From: Enterovibrio qingdaonensis
GTDB lineage: Bacteria; Pseudomonadota; Gammaproteobacteria; Enterobacterales; Vibrionaceae
Reading direction: 5' to 3'
NCBI RefSeq assembly: GCF_028683135.1
Contig: NZ_JAJUBB010000016.1
Span: 53,077 to 117,076, forward strand
DNA length: 64,000 nt
A program made the position numbers and the translations under genes. Of the stretch, positions 35,070-44,850 are shown one piece after another. Each line of letters begins with the position of its first letter. The stretch's first letter is position 1. A model generated the notes under the pieces. The model was not told the origin of the DNA. It ran no database searches and worked only from the letters and a program-made list of their open reading frames with translations.

Positions 35070-36652
35070 AAGTTGAACCAACGTTTAAAAACATCTGACC
35101 AACCGACAGTCGCCACAACAGAAACTGGCTCATTGACGATGGAGTCAGTGTCTTTAGAATCTGGCAGAATCTTTATCAAGGTGTATTGTTGGAGCCTTGG
35201 CAACACTTTAGGCAATCCGCTTAACGATTCGCCTTCGTCGTTGTAAATATCACTGTTAGACGCGCTATAGAACTGTATATGGTCGATTATCCCTGTCATT
35301 TTTTCTTCCGTACTTGCCAAGCGGTACTCAACAGGCATACCAATTTTGAGCAATTCCGCGCGCTCTAGAGGCATCAAAGCGAGAATCGAACGCTCTGTAC
35401 GATCTTCCTTGGATACAGGTGATAATTCGAAAATGGATGTGCCGGTTTGAACCACTTGGCCGTCGGTGGAGTTAATGGCGACGATGTAACAGTCACAAGG
35501 AGCATAAGCGAGGCCGCGAGTTTTGAGGCGCTCTATCTCTTCTAGAACTTTATCCTTTTCTTTGATGAGCTTATTGAGTTTACTGTTGACTTCAAACGGG
35601 GACTTGGAATCGACTTGCGCTTCTCGAGGAGGAACACCGATAAGGATTTGATCAAGCTGGTTTTCAATGTATTCAATCTCGGTGTCAATGGAGAGGATTT
35701 CTCGCTGTATTCCATAAATAGCGACGCGCTCGAGCTCTCTTGATACGTTGTCGACGGTGCCATTTCTTACGCCATTGTTATAAAGTGCCAAAATCGTCTC
35801 GCGAGTTTTGAGTTCGTCTTCTAAAAGCTCTCTTTTTTCAGTGATGATTTTCAATTCTTTGAACAGTCTGGAATTGTAGCGAGCCACAGATTCCTTACTT
35901 TGTCGCAGCAGTGTTTGCAGGTAAAGAATTTCGCTGTTAATGGTACTTAACAGTAATTTATCCTTTGCGAGTAAATCGGTGCCTTCTTCGGTAAATACGG
36001 AAAAAAGTAATTCCCCTTTTTTGACCCTCTGACCTGGTTTGTACTCGCCAAGTCGCAGCACGCCATTGTTATAACTGCGTTGAGTAAATACAGGTTGGCT
36101 GACTGCTGCGTGTTCGGAATTGATTGATAGAAGCCTTGATTGAATCATTAATGCTGCTGTGGCAATCAGCGCAATCGAAACAAGAGCAACGACGGCGAAA
36201 CGCCACCAGTTTTGCTGCATGCGCTTAACTTCCTCTTCGTGGAGCTGCGCTTTTACGCCATAAGACGTGACGCTTTCCAGAGAGATAGTTTCGCCAGTGA
36301 GATATGTATCGACGATGGATTGAAGCGTTTTTTGGTGACCAGAATTGAGGGAGTAGAATTGACAACCGAGCACATGGCCATCATCGGTTACTCGCATGAC
36401 TTCAAAGTGTACTGGCGTTGAAAAACGTCCAACAGGTAGTTCAAAGCACAGGTGACCTTCCCCTTTATCACCCTTTTTCCCTTTAATGTTCCCATCAGGG
36501 ACCGAGAACCCACCCACACTCCATTCATTGGTTGGATAAAGTACACCATCAATTTCTATCTGGGCAGGGAACTCAATTCTCGGAAACTTTCGAGCTCCCG
36601 AGCGAGAACGAAATGTGTGGATCGAACCAGAGCTAATGGCTGCTACTCCCAT
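35066..36652 (-). CDS. Alg44-like protein: PilZ domain, membrane helix, HlyD-type periplasmic domain
   Basis: The 528-residue protein starts with a PilZ domain (residues about 18-125) with RKFPR (RxxxR) and EWSVGG, a near match to (D/N)xSxxG. A transmembrane helix follows at about 168-190, then a periplasmic adaptor part with long coiled coils (230-350) and lipoyl-like strands. This is the layout of Alg44, which binds cyclic di-GMP and activates Alg8. AAGGAGG precedes the start, and the stop overlaps the glycosyltransferase start. It should make polysaccharide synthesis dependent on cyclic di-GMP. The acidic Glu in place of Asp/Asn in the second motif deserves notice. Confidence 0.83.
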   Translation of the reverse strand: MGVAAISSGSIHTFRSRSGARKFPRIEFPAQIEIDGVLYPTNEWSVGGFSVPDGNIKGKKGDKGEGHLCFELPVGRFSTPVHFEVMRVTDDGHVLGCQFYSLNSGHQKTLQSIVDTYLTGETISLESVTSYGVKAQLHEEEVKRMQQNWWRFAVVALVSIALIATAALMIQSRLLSINSEHAAVSQPVFTQRSYNNGVLRLGEYKPGQRVKKGELLFSVFTEEGTDLLAKDKLLLSTINSEILYLQTLLRQSKESVARYNSRLFKELKIITEKRELLEDELKTRETILALYNNGVRNGTVDNVSRELERVAIYGIQREILSIDTEIEYIENQLDQILIGVPPREAQVDSKSPFEVNSKLNKLIKEKDKVLEEIERLKTRGLAYAPCDCYIVAINSTDGQVVQTGTSIFELSPVSKEDRTERSILALMPLERAELLKIGMPVEYRLASTEEKMTGIIDHIQFYSASNSDIYNDEGESLSGLPKVLPRLQQYTLIKILPDSKDTDSIVNEPVSVVATVGWSDVFKRWFNL

Positions 36653-36975
36653 CTATCCCTCCTTACAATGCGAATTGGCGTTACAAGTAGTGTTGCAAGA
36701 ATTACGCCAATGAAACATATGTCTTTAATGTGAGGCATAGTTCAAAATATGAGCTTATTGATAAGTATATAAGCTAATGAGATTTTTTCATGAAATCTGT
36801 CACTTAGGGTGGTTGGTTGAAGTGTGCCAAATGGAAAAGTGCGGGGGGGAGAAGCTATTGCGTTGTTTTCAAAATAAGAAAATCAAAGGAAGATAGTTGC
36901 AATATGCGAATGGATGAATGGGAAATTAAGCGAGAAAAGGCATGCACTCTCTTCTCGCTTGTCAGTTAGTGGTGA
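36653..36975. promoter_or_regulatory. Leader and promoter region of the polysaccharide synthase pair
   Basis: There is no gene in this stretch. ATTGGCGT (36674-36681) and ACGCCAAT (36704-36711) could fold in the leader of the Alg44-like message. AGCTTAT (36752-36758) and ATAAGCT (36769-36775) are inverted around TGATAAGTAT and may be an operator. The hairpin AAGCGAGAA/TTCTCGCTT at 36928-36960 probably ends the leftward gene at 36976. Confidence 0.5.
36928..36960 (-). terminator. Hairpin terminator-like element after the 112-residue gene
   Basis: AAGCGAGAA and TTCTCGCTT form a nine-base-pair stem with a 15-base loop, about 16 bases after the stop. The following minus-strand TTAATTTCCC is only moderately U-rich. 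Confidence 0.5.
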
Positions 36976-37314
36976 TTACATCTTAGTCGCACGTTCGATA
37001 TGAAATAGATGGATTTCATGAAGGATCCTTTCAGAAATAATATCTGAAATGATGCCGTCAAAGCGTGACTGAAGTTTCTGCACTGCAGGGATCAGCTCCA
37101 TCATCGCATCTTCATTTTCGTCTGTGAGTTCAACATCAAGACTGAGGTCGTAGTCAATCGAAGCGATAAATGGCTTCATGCGCTCAAGAATGCAGCTGAT
37201 CATGTACTCATTTGAGCTTAAATGCATGAGTTCTTCTCTGATCAACTCCGTCAACGCACAGGTGTCCTGTGTTCGCTGAGCATTCTCTTTCGGGAATGGG
37301 ATAACGGTCGGCAT
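36976..37314 (-). CDS. Hypothetical protein, 112 residues
   Basis: Not recognised. The protein is acidic and helical with no membrane segment, and begins MPTVIPFPKENAQ. Its start has a GAGA sequence seven bases upstream, and a hairpin follows the stop. The gene lies between the polysaccharide synthase pair and a large hybrid kinase, all on the minus strand, with gaps of more than 150 bases on each side, so it is probably transcribed alone. No function is proposed. Confidence 0.65.
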   Translation of the reverse strand: MPTVIPFPKENAQRTQDTCALTELIREELMHLSSNEYMISCILERMKPFIASIDYDLSLDVELTDENEDAMMELIPAVQKLQSRFDGIISDIISERILHEIHLFHIERATKM

Positions 37315-37503
37315 AGCGTATTCTCAATTAAAAGAAAAAGATATAAGTTATGTTTATTAGTATTTGTTATCAAAATTAGTTAAAAATCGTGGACTTGCAT
37401 AGTCACACCTGACATTAGTGCAGCTCGGTTATCAATCTTTATAAAAGGGATTGAATTGCAACTAAATCTTCCTTGCGAAAACACTCAATATCGTCTAGCA
37501 CAG

Positions 37504-40500
37504 CTAAATCACCTTAACTGCCGATGCCATTCGCTCGCAAAGATCGTCACTCATGTGTTTTATTGCGGTGATGAGTTCTTCAGGTACCGTTTGGGTGAAA
37601 TCGAGTTGCTCAAGGGCCTTACATTGCTCAGAAAATTCGATTGCTCCCACCATTAACGCAGCACCTTTCATCTTGTGAGCCGTTTTTCGAAGGTCCTGAT
37701 AATTCTCCGCTTGCCATGCTGCCTCCATCGCATTGATGTCGGAAGACTGAGTTTCTCTATAGCGATCGATGAGCATCATGAGCAATTCAGGGTCATCGCC
37801 TGTTGTCTCTTTAAGCGTTGATAAATCGAAGCAGTCTTCTTGTTGCTCGGAGTGATCTGCTGATGGGGTAGAGGATGCAGTGGAAGGTGTCGCTACATGC
37901 TCAGGCATTACGTGATCGATAGTCTGTGCGGGGCTCGTGTTGTCAGTCCCTGTGATCTTATGTTCGCGGATAAGCGAATTCATTAAGTCGATAAGCTCCT
38001 GCTGCTTAAAAGGCTTCGCGATATACTCTGTCATTCCAACATCTAAGCATCGTGCTCTGTCACTGGCCATTGCATTGGCCGTCATGGCGAGAATGGGGAT
38101 TGCAGGCAAGTGATTCTTTGCTTCTATCTCACGTATCCTTTGCGTGGTTTCATACCCATCCATCACAGGCATTTGGCAGTCCATAAACACCATGTCGAAC
38201 CTGTCAGACATATAGCGCTCAAATGCGATCGCGCCATTGTCCGCAAGGGTTGGGTGGCATCCTAAGTTTTTAAGCACCGTGGTAATGAGATCCTGATTTA
38301 CAGGGTGGTCCTCGGCAACCAATATCGACAATCCAGTTTGGATCAGTGCCGTCTCTTGTCGTTTAGAGATAATTACTCGCTCAGTGAGTTGGGCGAATAT
38401 CTCGTCTCTTGTTTGCCCTTTGCTGTCCATGTGAGCGATAACTTCAAGAGCCTGAGTCAGATTTAAAATGGTAAATGGCGCGGTAAGTGATGCGGATATT
38501 GAGTAAGGACGATGAGTGAGTACTCCTTTTATATCAGCAAGATATATCACGTGCTTGGTGAAATTCTCTACAGCAAGAAGCGGGCGAAGCTCTTCTAATG
38601 ACACGGTATGATCTACGAGGGTATACATAAAGCCAGGCGCATTTTCCAATGTGACCAACGCAGAATGCTCATTTCTTGCCACTACACATTGCATATCATG
38701 ATATTCAAGGTACTTCATGATATTTGAAACTTGGCTGACACTTCGCGAGATGACGAGCACTCGCTGTTGTTCTAAAACGGGAGAAGGTTTTGATAGATCT
38801 TTGATGTTTTTGGGGTCCATAGCGACACTAAGCGTGATGGTAAATGTCGAGCCTTTACCAATGTCGCTATCGGCTTCTATGCTACCGCCCAAGAGTTCTA
38901 CAAACTTATAGCAGATGGGTAATCCCAGCCCCGTACCTTGAAATCGTCGCTTGCTGGTATTGTCAATCTGAGAGAACTTTTCAAACACTTTTTTCAGGTC
39001 AGCTTTGTCAATACCAATTCCTGTGTCAGTTACTTTCATCTCGATAGTGCAGTGGCCGTCATTTTTGTCTAACAGGATAAATGAGATATCGACGTAGCCT
39101 GTTTCAGTAAATTTTGCTGAATTCCCAGCGATATTGACGAGTGTTTGTCGAAGTTTTGAAAAATCAGAAATAACGCGAATAGGTAAGCGAGGGTCTAAAT
39201 ACGAAGAAAAACTTACCGTGTCTTTTACACGCGGTGCGACGATGTTCGTTACATTTTCTATCAGCTCACTAAGGCACATAGACTCATGCCTGACCGTCAT
39301 TTTTCCGGCTTCTATTTTTGAAAGATCAAGGACGTCATTGATGATGTCTAACAAGGCGTTAGCAGACGTAGAGATGGTCTCGTTATAGTGGCTTTGTTCA
39401 TACGCCAGCTTTGTGTTTCCCAGCACTTCTGACATGCCAATAATGCCATTAATGGGTGTGCGTATTTCGTGGCTCATCATTGCCAGAAATGTCGATTTTG
39501 CTTCGTTGGCTTGCTCGGCTTCCTCTTTGGCATGACGCAAAGCGACCGTCACTTCTTGGTTCAGTTGTGTCTGTTTATCTGAATACATCATGCTACAGAT
39601 GCTTTTCACCACGGGAGCAATCCAGTTGATGACTTCATCATCGTATTCAAAGTGTCGACCCGCTAAGAATATGACACCTATTGCTTCACCTTTAGTGATA
39701 AGAGGGATGAGAACATACTGGCCGAATAGCGGATTTTCACTATCGATGTGTTCAGCATCTTGCGAGAACCCTGTCCGTTTAAGCTTGATACATTGTTGTG
39801 CATAGTGGAGCAGAGGTTCAGGAAGCACGGTGAATTGGTTTGCAGTGCTGTTTTGAGTGTGTGTGTACAGCAAGGTTTGTTCGTCGTTTTTAATGGCGAT
39901 CATGGCTGCGAGTTCACTGTCGGTAAATGTCGATAGAACAGCCAACGCTTTTTTAAAGCTACGATCAGAATCACCAGTGGTCATGTATAAATCTTGGACC
40001 GTGTTAAACACCGAGTACAGCGCATTCCCCCGACTTAATTTGGCTTCAACATTCAGTTGTTTAGAGATATCTCTGATCACGATAACGACATGATGGATGC
40101 CACCTATTTTCTGTTTGCTGGCTTTGAAGCTTAGATAGCGAATTTCACGTTCATCACCAAGCGTTTGAACCGACTCCATTTCTGACAATGACAGCGCACC
40201 AAGATATGCTTTCTCCACCGCTCCAATGAGCAAGGCATTCTCGTCACTCTCGAGTGCTTTTAATTGATGAACTTCGCCAACGCGGCAATTTTCAGGGGCT
40301 TCTAGCAAAGTAATTGCGGCTTGATTACTGGACGTAACTCGCCCTTTTTCGTCGATTACCAGCACACCATCTCGGTAGTTTCTGAGTATGGATTCGAGAT
40401 AGCTTTTGCTAAATCCAATTTTAAGCAGAATGTTTGCGTGGCGAATGAAAAAAAGTGACAGCGTAACGACTACAGCCAAAAAAACCGCAAGAAGGTATTT

Positions 40501-41403
40501 CTGAGTAAACTCGATAGTGTTTAGGGCACGATCTGCCTTAAATTCAACGACAACGCCAAGAGAATGGCTGGGTAACCATTGCCAAGTTCCAATCACATCA
40601 ATGCCGTTTTGGTCGGGGTAGCCTTTGGTATTGATGAACCGCTCGTGTGTGCGATTAAAATAATCGCCATAGTGTTGAGTTAAAAATGGTGAGTCTGATG
40701 CATTTCTCTGCATAAATGACGGCGCGATAATATTGCCGCTTTGGTCTGTGATGAAAAAGAGTCTGTTTTCTGTGACGTCGTGCGTTGTGAACAGTTGGTC
40801 AAAAGACTGGCTGGGTTTGATAGCGATCAACACCGATGCGGTAGATGAGCCCACTTGTTCTTTATCGACCACGAAGCCATAGATGACCGACGATGATTCA
40901 TCATCATTATTGAGTTTCACTGGAGTGCTAATGTAATGTCCTGCGGCACGGATTTGAGCAACTGTGCTCGTTAAAAACGACATCGGCATGGCTTTTTTGT
41001 CACCAACACTGATTGCCACTTCATTGCTTGGAGAAACAAGAATCAGTGCAGAGAGGGTAAAACTATTGAGATACGGGTTTAGTGCCCTTTGCGCCAATAC
41101 GATATCGCGAAATTGAGGTTTATCTACGGATGTTAATGTCTCAAGGTCACGAATAAGGGCGGCATCATTTTGCATGATGGTCAATTCGCGATCTTTGTGC
41201 TCAAACCAGTCTTGGAGAAGCACGGTGGCGGTGTCTAGTTCTGAATTTAAAAAGTACTCGAGTTTGTAATGTGTTTCTTGATAGACAGAGCGAAAAAACC
41301 ATAAAAAAGAGAGCAGGATGATCAGCACCACCGCCCCGCCACTAACCACCAATTGCGCTAGGGTGCGTCGAGACTCCTGGGAAAAGTTCGGGTGGTTAAG
41401 CAT
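37504..41403 (-). CDS. Hybrid sensor histidine kinase (dCache-PAS-GAF-HisKA-HATPase-REC-REC-HPt)
   Basis: The 1299-residue protein has membrane helices at about 18-37 and 303-322 enclosing a dCache-like sensor, a PAS domain (about 335-450) and a GAF-like domain (about 470-605). The kinase has phospho-acceptor His645 in MMSHEIRTP and an ATPase domain with GTGLGLPI. A first receiver-like region (about 890-1010) has lost the acidic pocket. The second receiver has Asp1075 in [11 protein letters not shown] and the C-terminal HPt has His1243 in AHKMKGAA. The phosphorelay His-Asp-His therefore looks complete. The gene ends the unit begun by the receiver-hemerythrin gene, nine bases upstream, its likely partner. 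Confidence 0.9.
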   Translation of the reverse strand: MLNHPNFSQESRRTLAQLVVSGGAVVLIILLSFLWFFRSVYQETHYKLEYFLNSELDTATVLLQDWFEHKDRELTIMQNDAALIRDLETLTSVDKPQFRDIVLAQRALNPYLNSFTLSALILVSPSNEVAISVGDKKAMPMSFLTSTVAQIRAAGHYISTPVKLNNDDESSSVIYGFVVDKEQVGSSTASVLIAIKPSQSFDQLFTTHDVTENRLFFITDQSGNIIAPSFMQRNASDSPFLTQHYGDYFNRTHERFINTKGYPDQNGIDVIGTWQWLPSHSLGVVVEFKADRALNTIEFTQKYLLAVFLAVVVTLSLFFIRHANILLKIGFSKSYLESILRNYRDGVLVIDEKGRVTSSNQAAITLLEAPENCRVGEVHQLKALESDENALLIGAVEKAYLGALSLSEMESVQTLGDEREIRYLSFKASKQKIGGIHHVVIVIRDISKQLNVEAKLSRGNALYSVFNTVQDLYMTTGDSDRSFKKALAVLSTFTDSELAAMIAIKNDEQTLLYTHTQNSTANQFTVLPEPLLHYAQQCIKLKRTGFSQDAEHIDSENPLFGQYVLIPLITKGEAIGVIFLAGRHFEYDDEVINWIAPVVKSICSMMYSDKQTQLNQEVTVALRHAKEEAEQANEAKSTFLAMMSHEIRTPINGIIGMSEVLGNTKLAYEQSHYNETISTSANALLDIINDVLDLSKIEAGKMTVRHESMCLSELIENVTNIVAPRVKDTVSFSSYLDPRLPIRVISDFSKLRQTLVNIAGNSAKFTETGYVDISFILLDKNDGHCTIEMKVTDTGIGIDKADLKKVFEKFSQIDNTSKRRFQGTGLGLPICYKFVELLGGSIEADSDIGKGSTFTITLSVAMDPKNIKDLSKPSPVLEQQRVLVISRSVSQVSNIMKYLEYHDMQCVVARNEHSALVTLENAPGFMYTLVDHTVSLEELRPLLAVENFTKHVIYLADIKGVLTHRPYSISASLTAPFTILNLTQALEVIAHMDSKGQTRDEIFAQLTERVIISKRQETALIQTGLSILVAEDHPVNQDLITTVLKNLGCHPTLADNGAIAFERYMSDRFDMVFMDCQMPVMDGYETTQRIREIEAKNHLPAIPILAMTANAMASDRARCLDVGMTEYIAKPFKQQELIDLMNSLIREHKITGTDNTSPAQTIDHVMPEHVATPSTASSTPSADHSEQQEDCFDLSTLKETTGDDPELLMMLIDRYRETQSSDINAMEAAWQAENYQDLRKTAHKMKGAALMVGAIEFSEQCKALEQLDFTQTVPEELITAIKHMSDDLCERMASAVKVI

Positions 41404-41412
41404 TTATCTTCC

Positions 41413-42405
41413 TCAGGCGTGTTCTAGAAATAGATTTCTATATTTGGTGTCTTCCTGAACAACGTGTTTTACCCACCAAAAACGCAGAAGTTTGAAAAAA
41501 TCTGTCTTGTAAAAACTGGGGTCAGCTTGGCACTTTAAAAGTACGAATTCGGCTTGTTTCACCAATCGTGCATGCATTTCTTTGTGCACTTTGAGGCGTT
41601 GATATTCTCTTTGCTCAAGTAATTCTTCTTCAAGAAGAATGTGTCCTTTGACATACACATCAAACCTCGCCGCAATTTCATCAAACTCTTTGTCATCCCT
41701 ATGGTTGATAATGACATCGTAACTGTCGTTGATGATGTCGAGCAGAGCCATATTGCTGTTGTCTAAGTCTGTGTTGGCCACTGAAAATCTGTCTTGCCAT
41801 TTGATGAACAGTTTCTTTGGTGGCGCGATTACTGGGGCGTCGATAGACATGGGTTCTGAGAATGAGGGGGGTGCTTCCGGTACAGGGGCACTTTCCGCCA
41901 TGAGAGAATCAAATTCTTCCATCACATCGTCAGCAAAAGCGATCGTCCCGTTGGTTTGAAAGGCCGTCGTTTTTGCAGGATCTTGTTGGTAAATCTCGAA
42001 GTAATGCTCAATGGTTTTTTTGGGTTTTGCCTGATGTGCCAGTTGGTTTAAACGTTCTTGCAGTGACTTACGGTTGACTGGTTTGACGAGAAACGCATCA
42101 ACATCAAATGCGATACATTGAGCAATGACGCTTTCAGACGCGTTAGCGGTCAGAATAATAATGGGGATGTCATGAGGAAGGCCAAATCGACCACTACGAA
42201 TTAAACGCAGCATTTCCAACCCATCAATTGGGTCCATCTGTAAATCGGTCACTACCAAAGACGGACGTTCATGAAAGAGCTTTGAAATCGCATCGGCTCC
42301 GTCGATAGCGGTAATGGCTTCTTGAAATCCGAGAGATTTCGCCATGATAGCGATTGTTTCTCGAATCATCTCATGATCGTCAACAATCAGGCACTTATCT
42401 AGCAT
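41413..42405 (-). CDS. Response regulator with C-terminal hemerythrin-like domain
   Basis: The 330-residue protein has an N-terminal receiver (VDDHE, phospho-acceptor Asp54 in VVTDLQMDPIDG, Lys in FLVKPVN) and a linker of about 60 residues. The C-terminal part (about 205-330) resembles bacteriohemerythrin. It keeps the HxxxE of GHILLEE, the HxxxH of VHKEMHARL and the HxxxxD of KHVVQED, but the first iron ligand (His of DxQH) is replaced: the segment reads TDLDNSN. Other members bind O2 at a di-iron centre. It lies nine bases before the hybrid kinase and probably receives its phosphate. Confidence 0.82.
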   Translation of the reverse strand: MLDKCLIVDDHEMIRETIAIMAKSLGFQEAITAIDGADAISKLFHERPSLVVTDLQMDPIDGLEMLRLIRSGRFGLPHDIPIIILTANASESVIAQCIAFDVDAFLVKPVNRKSLQERLNQLAHQAKPKKTIEHYFEIYQQDPAKTTAFQTNGTIAFADDVMEEFDSLMAESAPVPEAPPSFSEPMSIDAPVIAPPKKLFIKWQDRFSVANTDLDNSNMALLDIINDSYDVIINHRDDKEFDEIAARFDVYVKGHILLEEELLEQREYQRLKVHKEMHARLVKQAEFVLLKCQADPSFYKTDFFKLLRFWWVKHVVQEDTKYRNLFLEHA

Positions 42406-42517
42406 AAAGCTCCCCCCTTACCAAAACACTTCCCCTTACTAATTTATAGTTTATTTGATTGGTATTTCAATTAATTGGACATCTGTCTGTATTATGAAAC
42501 ATATCATTGTGCAGAGA

Positions 42518-42823
42518 TTATTGGATAAGTAAGAAAAAGCCCATAGAAATGACCACAGTAGGGAGGGTGCCCAAACGAATTACACTGAGTAAACAAACGA
42601 AACTTCCAGCCAGCAAGAAGGCATTGTCGAATGAAACATCGAGGTGTCCGTCTGGAAAAACAAGGATTGGCACCGCTAAAGCGGTGAGCACGGCGGGAGC
42701 ACTAAATTTTAAAAATCGTTGCAGAGTCGGTGATACACGAAAAGGGATACTTTTGGCCAAGAAAAAGTAACGTACTGAAAACGTGATTGCTGCCATACCA
42801 ATGATCATTAACCAGTTATGCAT
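42518..42823 (-). CDS. azlD: AzlD-family branched-chain amino acid exporter small subunit
   Basis: The 101-residue protein has three to four hydrophobic helices and the family's RYFFLA and SVTLQRFLKFSAPAVLTALA-like region. The ATG at 42823 lies inside the 3' end of azlC, overlapping it by eight bases. With AzlC it forms an inner-membrane exporter; characterised members handle branched-chain amino acids or methionine. No terminator was found after it. Confidence 0.85.
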   Translation of the reverse strand: MHNWLMIIGMAAITFSVRYFFLAKSIPFRVSPTLQRFLKFSAPAVLTALAVPILVFPDGHLDVSFDNAFLLAGSFVCLLSVIRLGTLPTVVISMGFFLLIQ

Positions 42824-43562
42824 TCCCTGACTCCTTCTCTTTTTCATCTTGATGACTTGGATTGATCGTTTCCCATAAAAAACCTGCCAGCATACCAATC
42901 AAGGCACCTGCGATAAGCGCGTTACTGAACCCGATAACGGTGAGCAGTATGACTGAGACGGCAGAAACAATGACACTACAAAGCACAGCCATGTCTTTGA
43001 TTGTTGGGATAACTAATGCAATGAAGGTGGCCGCGATAGCAAACTCCAGCCCCAGATCTTCGATGTTGTCAAAGTGCGTTCCCCCCAACACACCGACCAG
43101 TGTCGCGAGATTCCAACAAAGGTAGAAAAACGCGCCGCTGAATAGGGCGTAGTAGCGACAAAATGCGCCCTGTTTTTGTGTATGGGCAGCACTTAACACA
43201 TACATTTCATCAGTGAGTAAGAACCCAAGAGCCAGTCGCCACTTAAGTGAGAGAGTTCTGATATGGGTGCGCATATTGACAGAATAAAGAAGGTGCCGCG
43301 CACTGATGACGAACGTCGTGCTAAACAGCGTGCTTATTGGTGCCCCAATACCCATCATGGTGATACCGGAAAGCTGAGCTGCACCGGCAAAGACAAACAA
43401 GGACATGGCTTGCGCCTGAAGTGGAGTTAAACCTGCTTGAATACCTAATGAACCGCAAAGTATGCCCCATGGAACAACGGCGACACTTAATGGCGTCATG
43501 TCTGCGCATGCCGTTAGCCAAATCCGCTTTGTCGACGGAGTAAGAGTTGAGTGTCCATTCAT
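42816..43562 (-). CDS. azlC: AzlC-family branched-chain amino acid exporter large subunit
   Basis: The 248-residue protein is a membrane protein with about seven helices. VVPWGILCGSLGIQAGLTP near the start and FAGAAQLSGITMM near residue 55 are typical of AzlC. It is transcribed toward azlD, which overlaps its end, and follows an AraC-family regulator encoded on the same strand 45 bases upstream. Such regulators commonly control azlCD-type exporters. The actual substrate is unknown. Confidence 0.88.
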   Translation of the reverse strand: MNGHSTLTPSTKRIWLTACADMTPLSVAVVPWGILCGSLGIQAGLTPLQAQAMSLFVFAGAAQLSGITMMGIGAPISTLFSTTFVISARHLLYSVNMRTHIRTLSLKWRLALGFLLTDEMYVLSAAHTQKQGAFCRYYALFSGAFFYLCWNLATLVGVLGGTHFDNIEDLGLEFAIAATFIALVIPTIKDMAVLCSVIVSAVSVILLTVIGFSNALIAGALIGMLAGFLWETINPSHQDEKEKESGNA

Positions 43563-43607
43563 TGAGTCGAAAGCCCTTTTTCGCTGAAGATAGAATTATG
43601 TTCTAAC

Positions 43608-44441
43608 TCAACGTGGAGAGGAAGAATTGCACAAAATTGCGCGTTGGTACTGTTTCGGTGTAACCCCTATCGCTCGTCGAAAGTGGCGGTGAAGATGGCT
43701 TTGATCGTGAAAGCCTGATGCCATTGCACTGTCAGCAATTGACAACCCAGTTTTGAGCAATGCTTTAGCGCGTCGGATTTTTAACTGAATTTGATAGGCG
43801 TGAGGAGGTAGCCCAAAGCGAGATTTAAATTGCCTGACGAGGTGATACGGGCTGACACCTGTCATGCTGCTGAGGTCATCAAGCGTGATATTGTCTGTAA
43901 AGTGTTGGTGAAGATATTCCCTGACTAAATCCAGCTGTGGTCCCAGTGATGGCGAAGGAATGGAAACTGATGACGGCTTTTGGTAACGGCAAGTCAATGA
44001 CAGTAGAGTATGGTGCGTAAACGTCTCCGTTAACAAAGGGTCTTGATTTTCACGAAGCAAGTCGAAGAGCATAATCAGCTGGTTAGCCAATTTGGGGTCA
44101 GTCTCTACGGCGGTGGGGAAGTAGGGTGTAGAGCAGGGCAATCCTAAGTCGGCGGAAACAGCTTCAAATTGCGCTTCGGTTGGATACATCGCTTCATATG
44201 ACCAGCCGCCTTCGCTGGCGGAATGTCCATCATGAATTTGATCTGCATTGACGAGAATGATGCTGTTGGTTGGGGCGACGTGGTAACCGCCATTGCGCCA
44301 AAAACGTTGAGCACCTTGTCGGATGACACCCACGGTATAACCTTCATGCGTATGTCGGCTAAATGCCTGTTTTTCATACGTCGCTTGAAGGATCTCTAAG
44401 CCGCCAAGCAAAGGGGATGCATCAAATTTGGCAAATTCCAT
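43608..44441 (-). CDS. AraC-family transcriptional regulator
   Basis: The 277-residue protein has an N-terminal AraC-type cupin domain (FSRHTHEGYTVGVI) and a C-terminal pair of helix-turn-helix motifs (LDDLSSMTGVSPYHLVRQF and IADSAMASGFHDQSHLHR). It directly precedes azlCD on the same strand and is likely to control it, possibly with a ligand amino acid. Its own promoter would lie in 44442-44590. Confidence 0.9.
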   Translation of the reverse strand: MEFAKFDASPLLGGLEILQATYEKQAFSRHTHEGYTVGVIRQGAQRFWRNGGYHVAPTNSIILVNADQIHDGHSASEGGWSYEAMYPTEAQFEAVSADLGLPCSTPYFPTAVETDPKLANQLIMLFDLLRENQDPLLTETFTHHTLLSLTCRYQKPSSVSIPSPSLGPQLDLVREYLHQHFTDNITLDDLSSMTGVSPYHLVRQFKSRFGLPPHAYQIQLKIRRAKALLKTGLSIADSAMASGFHDQSHLHRHFRRAIGVTPKQYQRAILCNSSSPR

Positions 44442-44589
44442 GACAATTCCATTTATTCAATCATTGAGCAGTATACCCAAAGAGGATTGGCTTTTTTTGT
44501 ACAAAATTGCGATTGGTGGTGGCAATGAGGAAGAAATTTTTGCTGTTGGACGGTGTGGAAACTGCTGATGATAGGAGATAAAGGCTGAA

Positions 44590-44625
44590 AATAAAAAGGA
44601 TGCCTAGAAGGCACCCTTTTCAGAA
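44590..44625 (-). terminator. Terminator of the cold-shock protein gene
   Basis: On the minus strand AAGGGTGCC and GGCATCCTT form a nine-pair stem including one G-U, followed by TTTTATTTTC. It lies about 25 bases after the stop codon. Confidence 0.85.
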
Positions 44626-44643
44626 CTCTGCGAGGAGAAAAAA

Positions 44644-44850
44644 TTAGATTTTTTCTACGTTTGCAGCTTGTGGACCTTTTTGGCCTTGTTCGATTTCAAA
44701 TGCTACTTGTTGGCCTTCAGCCAGAGTTTTGAAACCTTCGCCAGTGATAGCGCGGAAGTGAACGAATACGTCTGGGCCATTCTCTTGTTGAATGAAACCA
44801 AAACCTTTCTCTTCGTTAAACCACTTCACGGTACCGGTAGATTTAGACAT
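44644..44850 (-). CDS. Cold-shock protein (CspA family)
   Basis: The 68-residue OB-fold protein contains both RNA-binding motifs, KGFGFIQ (RNP1) and VFVHF (RNP2), and the usual [11 protein letters not shown] start. The ATG at 44850 is preceded by CAGGAGACAAC. The frame is open 11 codons further upstream but without a better signal. It binds single-stranded RNA and DNA and keeps messages open for translation. Which csp paralogue it is cannot be decided from sequence alone. Confidence 0.94.
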   Translation of the reverse strand: MSKSTGTVKWFNEEKGFGFIQQENGPDVFVHFRAITGEGFKTLAEGQQVAFEIEQGQKGPQAANVEKI

